From Bacteroidales bacterium (GTDB lineage: Bacteria; Bacteroidota; Bacteroidia; Bacteroidales; UBA7960): DNA of 54,141 bases. The translations under genes and the position numbers were made by a program. A model generated the notes under the pieces. It saw nothing but the letters and a program-made list of their open reading frames with translations, did not search any database and was not told the origin of the DNA. Below, piece by piece: positions 14,913 through 22,974 of this stretch (position 1 is its first letter; every line of letters begins with the position of its first letter). The stretch is from assembly GCA_007125585.1 (NCBI GenBank), contig SLCY01000021.1:1-54141 (forward strand), written 5' to 3'.

Positions 14913-17798
14913 ATGATTAGACAGTTGATTTTTACACTGTTCCTGGTCCTGATTTTTTCATGGGATATTCATGCCCAGACCGAAAGGGCCATTGGACTGC
15001 GGGAAAACACCCCGGCGGTCTTTGCGTTCACCAATGCAGATATTGTAACCGGTCCGGGCAGGGTGATCCGTGGCGGGGAGGTTATTGTGCGAAACGGAAC
15101 CATTGAGGCAGCAGGATCCGGTTTGGATATCCCTTCCGATGCAAGTGTCATAGACCTGGACGGACGAATGGTCTACCCCGGTTTTATTGATATCATGAGC
15201 CATTATGGGATGCCTGAGCCTGAAGAGGAAGAAGGGCTTCACTACTGGAACCCCCAGGTCAGGGCACATTACCGCAGCGCTGAATTTTTCAGGCCGGATG
15301 AAGAACAGGCAGCGGACTTGCGTTCCCAGGGGTTTGTTGTTGTCAATACTGCATCCTGCAACGGCCTTTTTCGCGGAACCGGAAGCATTGTAAGTTTGGG
15401 GGATGGTGATGCAGCCCGGATGATCATTCGCCAGGATATCGTTCAACATATGGGATTTCGTCCATCCGAAAAGCTTGGCAAAGGTTATCCTGCTTCAGGC
15501 ATGGGTGCCATTGCCCTCATACGTCAATCCTTATTGGATGCCGGCTGGTATGTTGCCGCACACAGTGCCTTCGATGCCAACCCTGCGCTGGACCGCCCTG
15601 AAACCAACAAAACGCTGGATGCCATCGCCGGTGCCCGGAAAAGCATGACACCCTTCATCGTTGAGGTGGAAAATGAAAATTGGTTTTTACGGGCAGCAGC
15701 CATTGCCGGAGAGTTTGACCTCAACATGTGGATCGTTGGCAGCGGACATGAATATCGCCGCCTGGAAGCAATCGCACAGACAGGCATGCCTGTGATCCTG
15801 CCACTGGCTTTTCCAGAAGCACCCGATGTGACAACCCCTGAAAAATCGATCAATGTGTCGCTGGAAACCCTCCGGCACTGGTATCTGGCACCTGAAAATC
15901 CTTCAAGGCTTGCTGATAGCGGACTGATGGTGGCCTTGTCCTCTTACGGGAGCGAAGGGAACTTCCTTAAAAACCTTCAGGCTGCGGTGGAACGTGGACT
16001 GGACAAGGACAAGGCCCTGGCTGCGCTGACAACCATTCCCGCAAAAATGTTGGGGATTGACAACCGTTATGGTGCCATCGCTGAAGGAAACGCGGCAAGC
16101 TTCATCATTGCCGATGATGACATCTTTGACGGGCCATCCGGTATTCGTGAGGTCTGGGTTGACGGGAAGCGATATGTCATAAAAGCTGAACAGGAAAAAC
16201 CTTGTGGCACATGGCAGATATCGTCCGGGACAGACCTTGACGGGGCAGAACTGGATTTGCAGGGGGCAAGCGGAAAAATATCCCTTGAAGACCAGGGGAC
16301 GCGCCTGACATGGGTCAAAGCGAATGAACAAAGGGTCAATATTGGTTTTGTGGGTGACTCCATTGGCCTGGAAGGCTTTTATAACCTGTCGGCCAATCTC
16401 AGTGCCGATGAGTTGCTGGGGTTAGGGAAAAAGGCCACGGGTGATTTCTTCACATGGATGGCCAGGCGAACGGGGCAGGCCGGGACAGCGGATGACAGGC
16501 CGCAACGCCCATACAGTCGACTGGAGCTGCCCCGGCGTTACCCTTCCATGGAATATGGACTGGCATCACCGCCAGAACAACCAGCCCACGTGATTATCCG
16601 CAATGCAACCATTTGGACACAGGGCCCGGCCGGCATTCTGGAAAATGCCGATATGCTTATCGAACAGGGGCAAATCACGGCAGTCGGACACAACATCGCT
16701 GCCCCACGCCGCTCCCTGGAAATTGATGCCAGCGGCATGCATGTGACGCCAGGACTGATCGACCCCCACATCCATACCAGCATCACCGGCGGGGTAAATG
16801 AGACAGGTGATGCCATCACCGCTGAAACACGTATCACCGATGTGCTGCACGGCGACAATGTCTGGATATACCGGTTGCTTGCTGGTGGGATCACTTCGGC
16901 CACCCTATTCCATGGCTCAGCCAACCCCATCGGCGGACAAAATGCCGTCATCAAGATGCGCTGGGGCCAGCTGCCGGATCAGTTGACAATAGAAGATGCC
17001 GCACCCGGACTAAAGATGGCCCTTGGAGAAAATGTCAAACGATTGGCTTCCCGATATCCCGGCAGCAGACAAGGCACGGAACAGATCATCAGGGATGCGT
17101 TCCAGGCTGCGCTGGAATACAACGATGCATGGTCGCGCTGGGAAAAACAATCAAAAGGGATGCCCCCGCGTCGCGACCTGCAGCTTGAAGCCATCCTTGA
17201 AGTCATTAAAGGAGAAAGAAAAGCCCACGTGCATGCCTACCGGCAAGATGAAATGCTCATGATGATGCGGCTGGCAGAAGAGTTTGGTTTTACCGTCGGT
17301 TCTTTTGAGCATACTCTGGAAGGATATAAAATTGCAGATGAGCTGAGGGAGCATGGCGCCGGTGCTGTAGTGTGGACAGATTGGTCATCGTTCAAAGTGG
17401 AAGCCTATGACGGTATCTTATACAATGCCCGGCTGCTGAATGAAGCCGGCGTGCTGACATCCCTTCACTCCGACAACACCCAACTGTCAACACGTATGAA
17501 CTGGGAAGGCGCAAAAACAATGATGACAGGCGTTTCAGAAACAGATGCCATGAACTTCATCACCCTGCACCCGGCAAAGATCATGGGCATTGACCACCGG
17601 GTTGGATCGCTGGAAGCCGGCAAAGACGCTGATTTCGTGATCTGGAACGGACATCCAATGTCAACATTCTCCATCCCCGAACAAACATGGGTGGACGGGA
17701 AGAAATACTTCGACCGCAAAGAAGACAGGGTATTGCAGACGGCAGTGAAAAAGGAAAGGGCACTGATCATCAACAGGATCCATGAGGAAGCACAGTAA
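14913..17798 (+). CDS. Exported double-barrel amidohydrolase family protein
   Basis: A 961-residue protein with a clear signal peptide (MIRQLIFTLFLVLIFSWDIHA, cut near AQ), so it probably acts in the periplasm. Two amidohydrolase-like modules follow. The first (about residues 25-430) keeps the flanking beta-sandwich strands and the VYPGFIDIMSHYG turn, but the metal-binding HxH is replaced by an MSH sequence. The second (about 545-950) has VTPGLIDPHIHTS with intact HxH, KAHVHAYRQDEM, FEHTLEGYKIADE and the late Asp in TSLHSDNTQ, so it should bind metal. Its relatives are imidazolonepropionase-like hydrolases and Xaa-Pro dipeptidases; the substrate is unknown. The track start at 14859 was moved to the ATG at 14913, which opens the signal peptide directly. 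The next gene, 84 bases on, encodes a related single-barrel protein, so the two are likely co-expressed. Confidence 0.85.
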   Translation: MIRQLIFTLFLVLIFSWDIHAQTERAIGLRENTPAVFAFTNADIVTGPGRVIRGGEVIVRNGTIEAAGSGLDIPSDASVIDLDGRMVYPGFIDIMSHYGMPEPEEEEGLHYWNPQVRAHYRSAEFFRPDEEQAADLRSQGFVVVNTASCNGLFRGTGSIVSLGDGDAARMIIRQDIVQHMGFRPSEKLGKGYPASGMGAIALIRQSLLDAGWYVAAHSAFDANPALDRPETNKTLDAIAGARKSMTPFIVEVENENWFLRAAAIAGEFDLNMWIVGSGHEYRRLEAIAQTGMPVILPLAFPEAPDVTTPEKSINVSLETLRHWYLAPENPSRLADSGLMVALSSYGSEGNFLKNLQAAVERGLDKDKALAALTTIPAKMLGIDNRYGAIAEGNAASFIIADDDIFDGPSGIREVWVDGKRYVIKAEQEKPCGTWQISSGTDLDGAELDLQGASGKISLEDQGTRLTWVKANEQRVNIGFVGDSIGLEGFYNLSANLSADELLGLGKKATGDFFTWMARRTGQAGTADDRPQRPYSRLELPRRYPSMEYGLASPPEQPAHVIIRNATIWTQGPAGILENADMLIEQGQITAVGHNIAAPRRSLEIDASGMHVTPGLIDPHIHTSITGGVNETGDAITAETRITDVLHGDNVWIYRLLAGGITSATLFHGSANPIGGQNAVIKMRWGQLPDQLTIEDAAPGLKMALGENVKRLASRYPGSRQGTEQIIRDAFQAALEYNDAWSRWEKQSKGMPPRRDLQLEAILEVIKGERKAHVHAYRQDEMLMMMRLAEEFGFTVGSFEHTLEGYKIADELREHGAGAVVWTDWSSFKVEAYDGILYNARLLNEAGVLTSLHSDNTQLSTRMNWEGAKTMMTGVSETDAMNFITLHPAKIMGIDHRVGSLEAGKDADFVIWNGHPMSTFSIPEQTWVDGKKYFDRKEDRVLQTAVKKERALIINRIHEEAQ

Positions 17799-17882
17799 CG
17801 TTCATCATTTAAACTCTACGGTACCAACATTGAAAAATCATCATAAACACTTTTGGCCAAACCCTTTAACAAACAATATACA

Positions 17883-19193
17883 ATGAATGCATACGGCACA
17901 ACAACCCAACATGTTTTCAAAGCAATCTTTATTTTTTCCCTGTCAATTCTATTGCAAAGTGCGGGCACCTTTGCCCAGACACCTGCCCCGCCGCAGTCAG
18001 GTCCGGTCGCCATCACGGGCGGGACCATTCATACAGTGACACAAGGGGTTATTCCGGGCGGTACGGTGCTGTTCGATGATGGCAAGATCATCGCCGTGGG
18101 TCAGGATGTTGAGATCCCCGGTCACACAGAGATCATTGAAGCAGACGGCAGACATGTCTTTCCCGGCTTCATACACGGCCGCAGCACGATAGGCCTGATG
18201 GAGATTGCCCGCATCCGGGAAAGCACCGACCTTCAGGAGGTGGGCCAGATCAACCCAAACATTCGGGCCCGCGTTGCCTTTCATCCGGCGAGTGAGCATT
18301 TGCCGGTAGCCGCAGTGCACGGGGTCACCACTGTGGTGCCCACCCCCAGGGGCAGCCTGATTGCCGGCATGCCTGCCGCCATGATGACGGATGGATGGAC
18401 ATGGGAACAGATGACGCTCAGGGAAGAACTGGCCATGGTGGTCGAATGGCCTTCCATGGATGACACCGATCAATACCGTGAAGCATTCGGGTCATTAAAA
18501 CAGGCATTTGATAAAGCCCGAAGATACAAGGTGGCACGAAGTGCCCAACAACAAGGCAATGAACAGCACCATCCATATGATAGCCGCTGGGAAGCAATGG
18601 ACCCTGTGCTTGAAGGTGAAATGCCCGTCTTCCTGTCTGTTGGGGAATTACGACAGATCCAGGCTGCCATGGCCTGGGCAGAAAAAGAGAAGCTAAAGAT
18701 CGTCCTGGTGGGAAACAGGGACCTGGGATTGGTGGCCGACCAGCTGGCGGAAAAAAATATTCCCGTGATGCTTTCAGGTGTGATTGCCGGTCCGGCACGC
18801 CAATGGGAAGGCTACGACGAAGGCTATAAAACGCCGCTTCTGCTGCATGAAGCAGGTGTGGATTTCTGTATCGCCGGCGACATGGGGGCAGCAAGCACCT
18901 ATCGAATACATCATCACGCAGCATCTGCAGTCGCTTTCGGACTGCCGGAACAGCAAGCCCTTGAAGCCATCACCATCAATGCCGCAAGGATCCTTGGGAT
19001 CGACGACCTCGTGGGAAGCATAGAGCCCGGGAAACACGCTACCCTGATGATTACCGACGGGAACCCCATTGAACTGTGGACCAGCAAAGAACAAGTGTTT
19101 ATCAAAGGTCGAAGAATAGAGATGGTGGATAAACACAAACGCCTTTATGAGCAATATCACTTAAAACATCAGCAAAAAGAAAAGAACAAATAA
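17883..19193 (+). CDS. Exported amidohydrolase-family protein lacking metal ligands
   Basis: A 436-residue protein with a signal peptide ending near TFAQ, followed by an amidohydrolase-like barrel. The usual strand-1 motif PGxIDxHxH reads VFPGFIHGRSTIG, so the second His is missing. The strand that normally carries a metal His reads PVFLSVGELRQIQAA, with Ser at that place. The C-terminal composite sandwich (SIEPGKHATLMITDGNP) is normal. It is best read as a non-catalytic or altered homologue of the first module of its upstream neighbour, possibly forming a complex with it; that is inference. The start was set at the ATG at 17883, since the track start is a TTG upstream of a weaker N-terminus. 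Confidence 0.82.
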   Translation: MNAYGTTTQHVFKAIFIFSLSILLQSAGTFAQTPAPPQSGPVAITGGTIHTVTQGVIPGGTVLFDDGKIIAVGQDVEIPGHTEIIEADGRHVFPGFIHGRSTIGLMEIARIRESTDLQEVGQINPNIRARVAFHPASEHLPVAAVHGVTTVVPTPRGSLIAGMPAAMMTDGWTWEQMTLREELAMVVEWPSMDDTDQYREAFGSLKQAFDKARRYKVARSAQQQGNEQHHPYDSRWEAMDPVLEGEMPVFLSVGELRQIQAAMAWAEKEKLKIVLVGNRDLGLVADQLAEKNIPVMLSGVIAGPARQWEGYDEGYKTPLLLHEAGVDFCIAGDMGAASTYRIHHHAASAVAFGLPEQQALEAITINAARILGIDDLVGSIEPGKHATLMITDGNPIELWTSKEQVFIKGRRIEMVDKHKRLYEQYHLKHQQKEKNK

Positions 19194-19325
19194 CGGCCAA
19201 TTGCATTTTTTTTCTTAATTTTCGAAAAAATAAATAAAACAATAGGTTTTGCCATTTTAACACAAAATTGCAAGTTTGATGGTATGTCCAATCATTTTTC
19301 TTTTTAACCTAAAAACATTGATATT

Positions 19326-19745
19326 ATGAAAACCCACTCCAAATTCCATCAGAAAATGCTCCCATTAACCACCGTCTTGCTGCTTTCTCTTTTCCTCTTC
19401 TCATGTGGCGACGGAACGCAACAGGCGAAAAGACAGTTGGAAGAAGTTAAGGAAGACACTGAACTTCAGATCAAATTGTTAAGAAATGACATTGAGGAAC
19501 GCATCGAATACCTTGATGAACAGATTGAAGAAGCATCGGGAGAGCTGGAAGAAGAATTGAAAGAAGCCCGTAAAGCATTAAAAGAACAACAGGAGCGTAT
19601 CGACCAGGAGATAAAAAATGTGAAGGGTGCCACCCTCGAAACATGGGAGTCAGTGAGGGCCAATGTCCAGGAATCCTACCAGAAAGCCCGCACCAAAACC
19701 AACGAAGTTTCGAAAAAAGTCAGGGAAATGATCGAAGGAGAATAA
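19326..19745 (+). CDS. Small coiled-coil lipoprotein
   Basis: A 139-residue protein with a lipoprotein signal sequence: a basic N-terminus, a hydrophobic run and the lipobox LFLFSCGDG, giving a lipidated Cys at about residue 27. The remainder is nearly all charged helix with heptad periodicity (LEEVKEDTELQIKLLRNDIE and onward), rich in Glu, Lys and Gln, so it probably forms a long coiled coil anchored in a membrane. No family is recognised; it is reminiscent of small stress or envelope lipoproteins. It stands alone, 132 bases after the amidohydrolase pair, and is followed by a good terminator hairpin. Confidence 0.8.
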   Translation: MKTHSKFHQKMLPLTTVLLLSLFLFSCGDGTQQAKRQLEEVKEDTELQIKLLRNDIEERIEYLDEQIEEASGELEEELKEARKALKEQQERIDQEIKNVKGATLETWESVRANVQESYQKARTKTNEVSKKVREMIEGE

Positions 19746-19789
19746 TATTCTTCCCGGTACGGTATCCACAAAATGGTTAAGCCAAATAC

Positions 19790-19820
19790 AGCCCGTGGTG
19801 GTATCTCACCCCGGGCTTTT
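19790..19820 (+). terminator. Rho-independent terminator after the lipoprotein gene
   Basis: AGCCCG-T-GGTG pairs with CACC-C-CGGGCT around the loop GTATCT, giving a ten-pair stem with one mismatch, followed by TTTT. It lies 45 bases after the lipoprotein stop. The rest of the gap 19746-20056 contains the feoAB promoter candidate and no gene. Confidence 0.8.
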
Positions 19821-19999
19821 CTTACCATCACAATACCATCTTTGACAGATCAACATTTTCAGAAGCCCCCTGTCATCTGCACCTGGATCGCACACCCCCG
19901 GAAATCAATATAACCAACATGCCTAAACTTCGTGGACCCTCCTTACAGCAACCATGCCGTGATTTTAAACCACAAAACGGATGCTTAATCAAAATTTCA

Positions 20000-20007
20000 T
20001 ATCTTTG
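20000..20007 (+). promoter_or_regulatory. Candidate -7 box for feoAB
   Basis: TATCTTTG matches TAnnTTTG 50 bases before the ATG at 20057. No clear Fur-like box was recognised in the leader. Confidence 0.5.
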
Positions 20008-20056
20008 CATTGTCTTAATTCAATCTTAATAAAAACAATAATACACAAGACTTTCA

Positions 20057-22579
20057 ATGACGCTATACGATCTTCAGAATGGTGAAAAGGGCATCATCAT
20101 CAAGGTAAAAGGCCGGGGTGGCTTTCGCAGGCGCATCATTGAAATGGGATTTGTGGTTGGGAAAACCGTGCAGGTCATCAAGAAAGCGCCTTTGCGTGAC
20201 CCCATCGAGTACAGTGTCATGGGCTATAACGTTTCGCTCAGGCACAGTGAGGCTCGTTTGATAGAAGTGCTCCCTGAAAAGGATTTCCGGCCGGCAAAAG
20301 AGCAATCGTATGACGGCGTATTTTATACAGAAAAAACCGCCGCGTTCAGAAAACCCGGCAGCACCATCAATGTAGCCCTCGTGGGGAATCCCAATAGCGG
20401 CAAAACCACATTTTTCAATCATGCGTCAGGCTCCCGCGAACGCGTAGGCAACTACAGTGGGGTCACCGTGGAAGCAAAAGAAGCATTTTACGAACTAAAC
20501 GGTTACAAGTTCAACATCACAGACCTTCCGGGCACCTATTCAATATCTGCCTATTCGCCTGAGGAGGTCTTTGTCCGCGACTTCATCACCGGGATGGTTC
20601 CTGATGTGGTGATAAACATCGTGGACGGATCCAACCTGGAGCGTAATCTTTATCTTACTTCCCAGCTCATCGACATGGACATCCGTGTGGTGATGGTATT
20701 GAATATGTATGATGAGATGCAAGCCATTGGAGATGTATTGGATCATGAAAGCCTGGGCAGGATGATCGGTATCCCGATCATCCCCGCAGTGAGCCATAAA
20801 GGGAAAGGGGTGGAGGATGTTTTCCACAAAGTGATCGAGGTGCATGAAGACAGGGATGAGGTCGTCAGGCACATACATATCAATCACGGGGCCCTTGTGG
20901 AAGATTCGATAAAGAAAATACAGGAACATATCAATGCAGAGGGCAACGAGCACCTGACAGATCTTATTTCTTCCCGTTTCCTGGCGATAAAGCTGCTGGA
21001 GAATGATACAGAAGCCAAACGAAAAATACGGGACGAATGTCATAACCATGACAAGATCATTGATATTGCCCGGCAAGAAGCCAGCAAGCTGGAGCGCGAA
21101 TTCGGTGAGCCACCCGAATCGGCCATCACCGACCTTAAGTACGGCTTTATATCCGGTGCGCTCAAAGAAACGTTGCAACCCGGAAAGTCAGAGAAAAGAA
21201 AAGCCGGCGAGATCATTGATACTTTTTTGACCCACAAACTGTTTGGCTTCCCGATATTTTTGTTCTTCATGTGGGTGATGTTCTCTGTGACCTTTGTGTT
21301 GGGCAGCTACCCCATGGAGTGGATTGAGACGGGTGTCGAACATCTCGGGGCCTTTCTTGACACACATATGCAACCCGGGCCTTTCAAGGATCTTCTGATC
21401 AATGGTGTCATAAGTGGCGTGGGCGGGGTACTCGTTTTCCTGCCAAACATCATGATCCTGTTTTTCTTTATCAGCCTGATGGAAGACACCGGTTACATGT
21501 CGCGGGCGGTCTTCATCATGGACAAGCTCATGCACAAGATCGGCCTGCACGGCAAGTCCTTTATCCCAATACTGATGGGTTTTGGATGCAATGTGCCCGC
21601 GATCATGGCCACACGCACCCTGGCAAACCGAAATGACCGCATGATCACCATGTTGATCAACCCCTTCATCTCATGCAGTGCGCGGTTGCCCATATATGTG
21701 CTCTTTATCTCCGCATTTTTCGTACATTACCAGGGGACAATGCTTTTCCTTATTTATGTGACAGGAATACTGGTTGCCATAGGGATGGCATTGCTCTTCA
21801 AAAGATTCCTGTTTCGTACCGAAGAGGCTCCCTTTGTCATGGAACTCCCACCCTACCGTATCCCCACAATGAAGGCCATCACCCTGCATATGTGGGGCAA
21901 GGCGGTGCACTACCTGAGGAAGATCAGCGGCATCATCCTGGTGGCTTCCATCATCATATGGGCACTGGGTTATTTCCCCAACGGAAGCAACTACACCCAT
22001 CGGATAGAAGAAAGATCATTGGCCATCGAAGCCGAATATGCTGAAAACAAAGAGATGCTGACAGAGCCTGATGAAGTATCTGCCGCAGAACTTTTGGGAC
22101 AAAAAGAAGTGGCCCTGCGCAACATGGAAGCGAACCTTTACCTGGAAAGACAGGAAAACAGCTACATAGGCAAGCTTGGCAAGACCATTCAACCAGTGAT
22201 GTCCCCCCTGGGTTTCGACTGGAAAATGACCATCAGCATCCTGTCGGGCGTTGCAGCCAAAGAGATCGTGGTCAGCACCCTGGCGGTCCTCTACCAGGTC
22301 GATGAATCTGTGCAGGCGCACAGCCAGTCGCTGGTGGAAAAGATACAAAGCCAGACATATACCTCCGGACCTATGCAAGGCGAACCGGTCTTTTCACCAT
22401 TGGTGGCCTTATCCTTTATGTTGTTTACCCTGCTGTATTTCCCCTGCATCGGGGTGATCGCCACCATATCAAGGGAGTCCGGCCATTGGAAATGGGGGAT
22501 TTTTACGGTCATATATACCACCATCATTGCCTGGACAATCGCTTTCATAGTGTATCAGGTCGGTAGTTTGTTTGTCTAG
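20057..22579 (+). CDS. feoB: Fused FeoA-FeoB ferrous iron transporter
   Basis: An 840-residue protein for GTP-linked ferrous iron uptake across the inner membrane. Residues about 1-75 are a FeoA-like SH3 domain (MTLYDLQNGEKGIIIKVKG at the start). Residues about 95-260 form the G-protein domain, with G1 GNPNSGKTTFF, G3 DLPGTYS and an NMYDE motif at the G4 position. A helical linker leads to the membrane part with two Gate-type repeats: the first includes ILMGFGCNVPAIMATRTL, the second ILSGVAAKEIVVSTLAVLY. The FeoA fusion is common in Bacteroidota and explains the length beyond the usual 750-780 residues. The gene has its own -7 box and is followed by a small Cys-rich gene 74 bases downstream. 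Confidence 0.95.
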   Translation: MTLYDLQNGEKGIIIKVKGRGGFRRRIIEMGFVVGKTVQVIKKAPLRDPIEYSVMGYNVSLRHSEARLIEVLPEKDFRPAKEQSYDGVFYTEKTAAFRKPGSTINVALVGNPNSGKTTFFNHASGSRERVGNYSGVTVEAKEAFYELNGYKFNITDLPGTYSISAYSPEEVFVRDFITGMVPDVVINIVDGSNLERNLYLTSQLIDMDIRVVMVLNMYDEMQAIGDVLDHESLGRMIGIPIIPAVSHKGKGVEDVFHKVIEVHEDRDEVVRHIHINHGALVEDSIKKIQEHINAEGNEHLTDLISSRFLAIKLLENDTEAKRKIRDECHNHDKIIDIARQEASKLEREFGEPPESAITDLKYGFISGALKETLQPGKSEKRKAGEIIDTFLTHKLFGFPIFLFFMWVMFSVTFVLGSYPMEWIETGVEHLGAFLDTHMQPGPFKDLLINGVISGVGGVLVFLPNIMILFFFISLMEDTGYMSRAVFIMDKLMHKIGLHGKSFIPILMGFGCNVPAIMATRTLANRNDRMITMLINPFISCSARLPIYVLFISAFFVHYQGTMLFLIYVTGILVAIGMALLFKRFLFRTEEAPFVMELPPYRIPTMKAITLHMWGKAVHYLRKISGIILVASIIIWALGYFPNGSNYTHRIEERSLAIEAEYAENKEMLTEPDEVSAAELLGQKEVALRNMEANLYLERQENSYIGKLGKTIQPVMSPLGFDWKMTISILSGVAAKEIVVSTLAVLYQVDESVQAHSQSLVEKIQSQTYTSGPMQGEPVFSPLVALSFMLFTLLYFPCIGVIATISRESGHWKWGIFTVIYTTIIAWTIAFIVYQVGSLFV

Positions 22580-22653
22580 CGTCAGAGAGGGGGCAGGAAC
22601 GGCGTTCCGGCGTCAGAAAAACGTGATAATTCAACAATAAAGATCGATACGAG

Positions 22654-22857
22654 ATGATACAATGGGTCATTACAATAATCGTGTTACTGGCCGCTTTGAC
22701 TTACATGTCATGGCTCATTTATAAAATTTTCCGCCGTCCCGTCAAAGGGACCGCAGGCCCTTGCGACGAAATTCACGGTGACTGTGCACAATGCCTGAAG
22801 CATGTCCGTCAGCATGCAGACTGCAACCACGAAACTTCGATCGACAGCAGGGAGTAA
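22654..22857 (+). CDS. Small FeoB-associated Cys-rich membrane protein
   Basis: A 67-residue protein with one N-terminal transmembrane helix (about residues 4-24), then a short tail containing four Cys: CDEIHGDCAQC and a later Cys in ADCNHE. Small proteins of this type (one helix plus a Cys-rich tail) regularly follow feoB and are annotated as FeoB-associated Cys-rich membrane proteins. The Cys could bind iron or sense redox state, but the role is not established. Its position directly after feoAB supports the call. Confidence 0.75.
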   Translation: MIQWVITIIVLLAALTYMSWLIYKIFRRPVKGTAGPCDEIHGDCAQCLKHVRQHADCNHETSIDSRE

Positions 22858-22938
22858 TCAGCATTTTTTCAGGCAAATCGCTGAATATCCATCATCCGTT
22901 ACCATAAAGAAAGGAACCCCGGCCTGGCAATTATTTTG

Positions 22939-22969
22939 TATCTTTGGTATGTACTGCATACCAAAGATA
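22939..22969 (+). promoter_or_regulatory. Perfect 13-bp inverted repeat overlapping the recQ -7 box
   Basis: TATCTTTGGTATG and CATACCAAAGATA are perfect 13-base arms around TACTG. The left arm starts with TATCTTTG, a full TAnnTTTG -7 box, and by symmetry the right arm carries the same box on the other strand. The repeat ends 5 bases before the chosen recQ start codon. It could be an operator laid over the promoter, or a hairpin at the 5-prime end of the mRNA. Confidence 0.6.
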
Positions 22970-22974
22970 TAACC

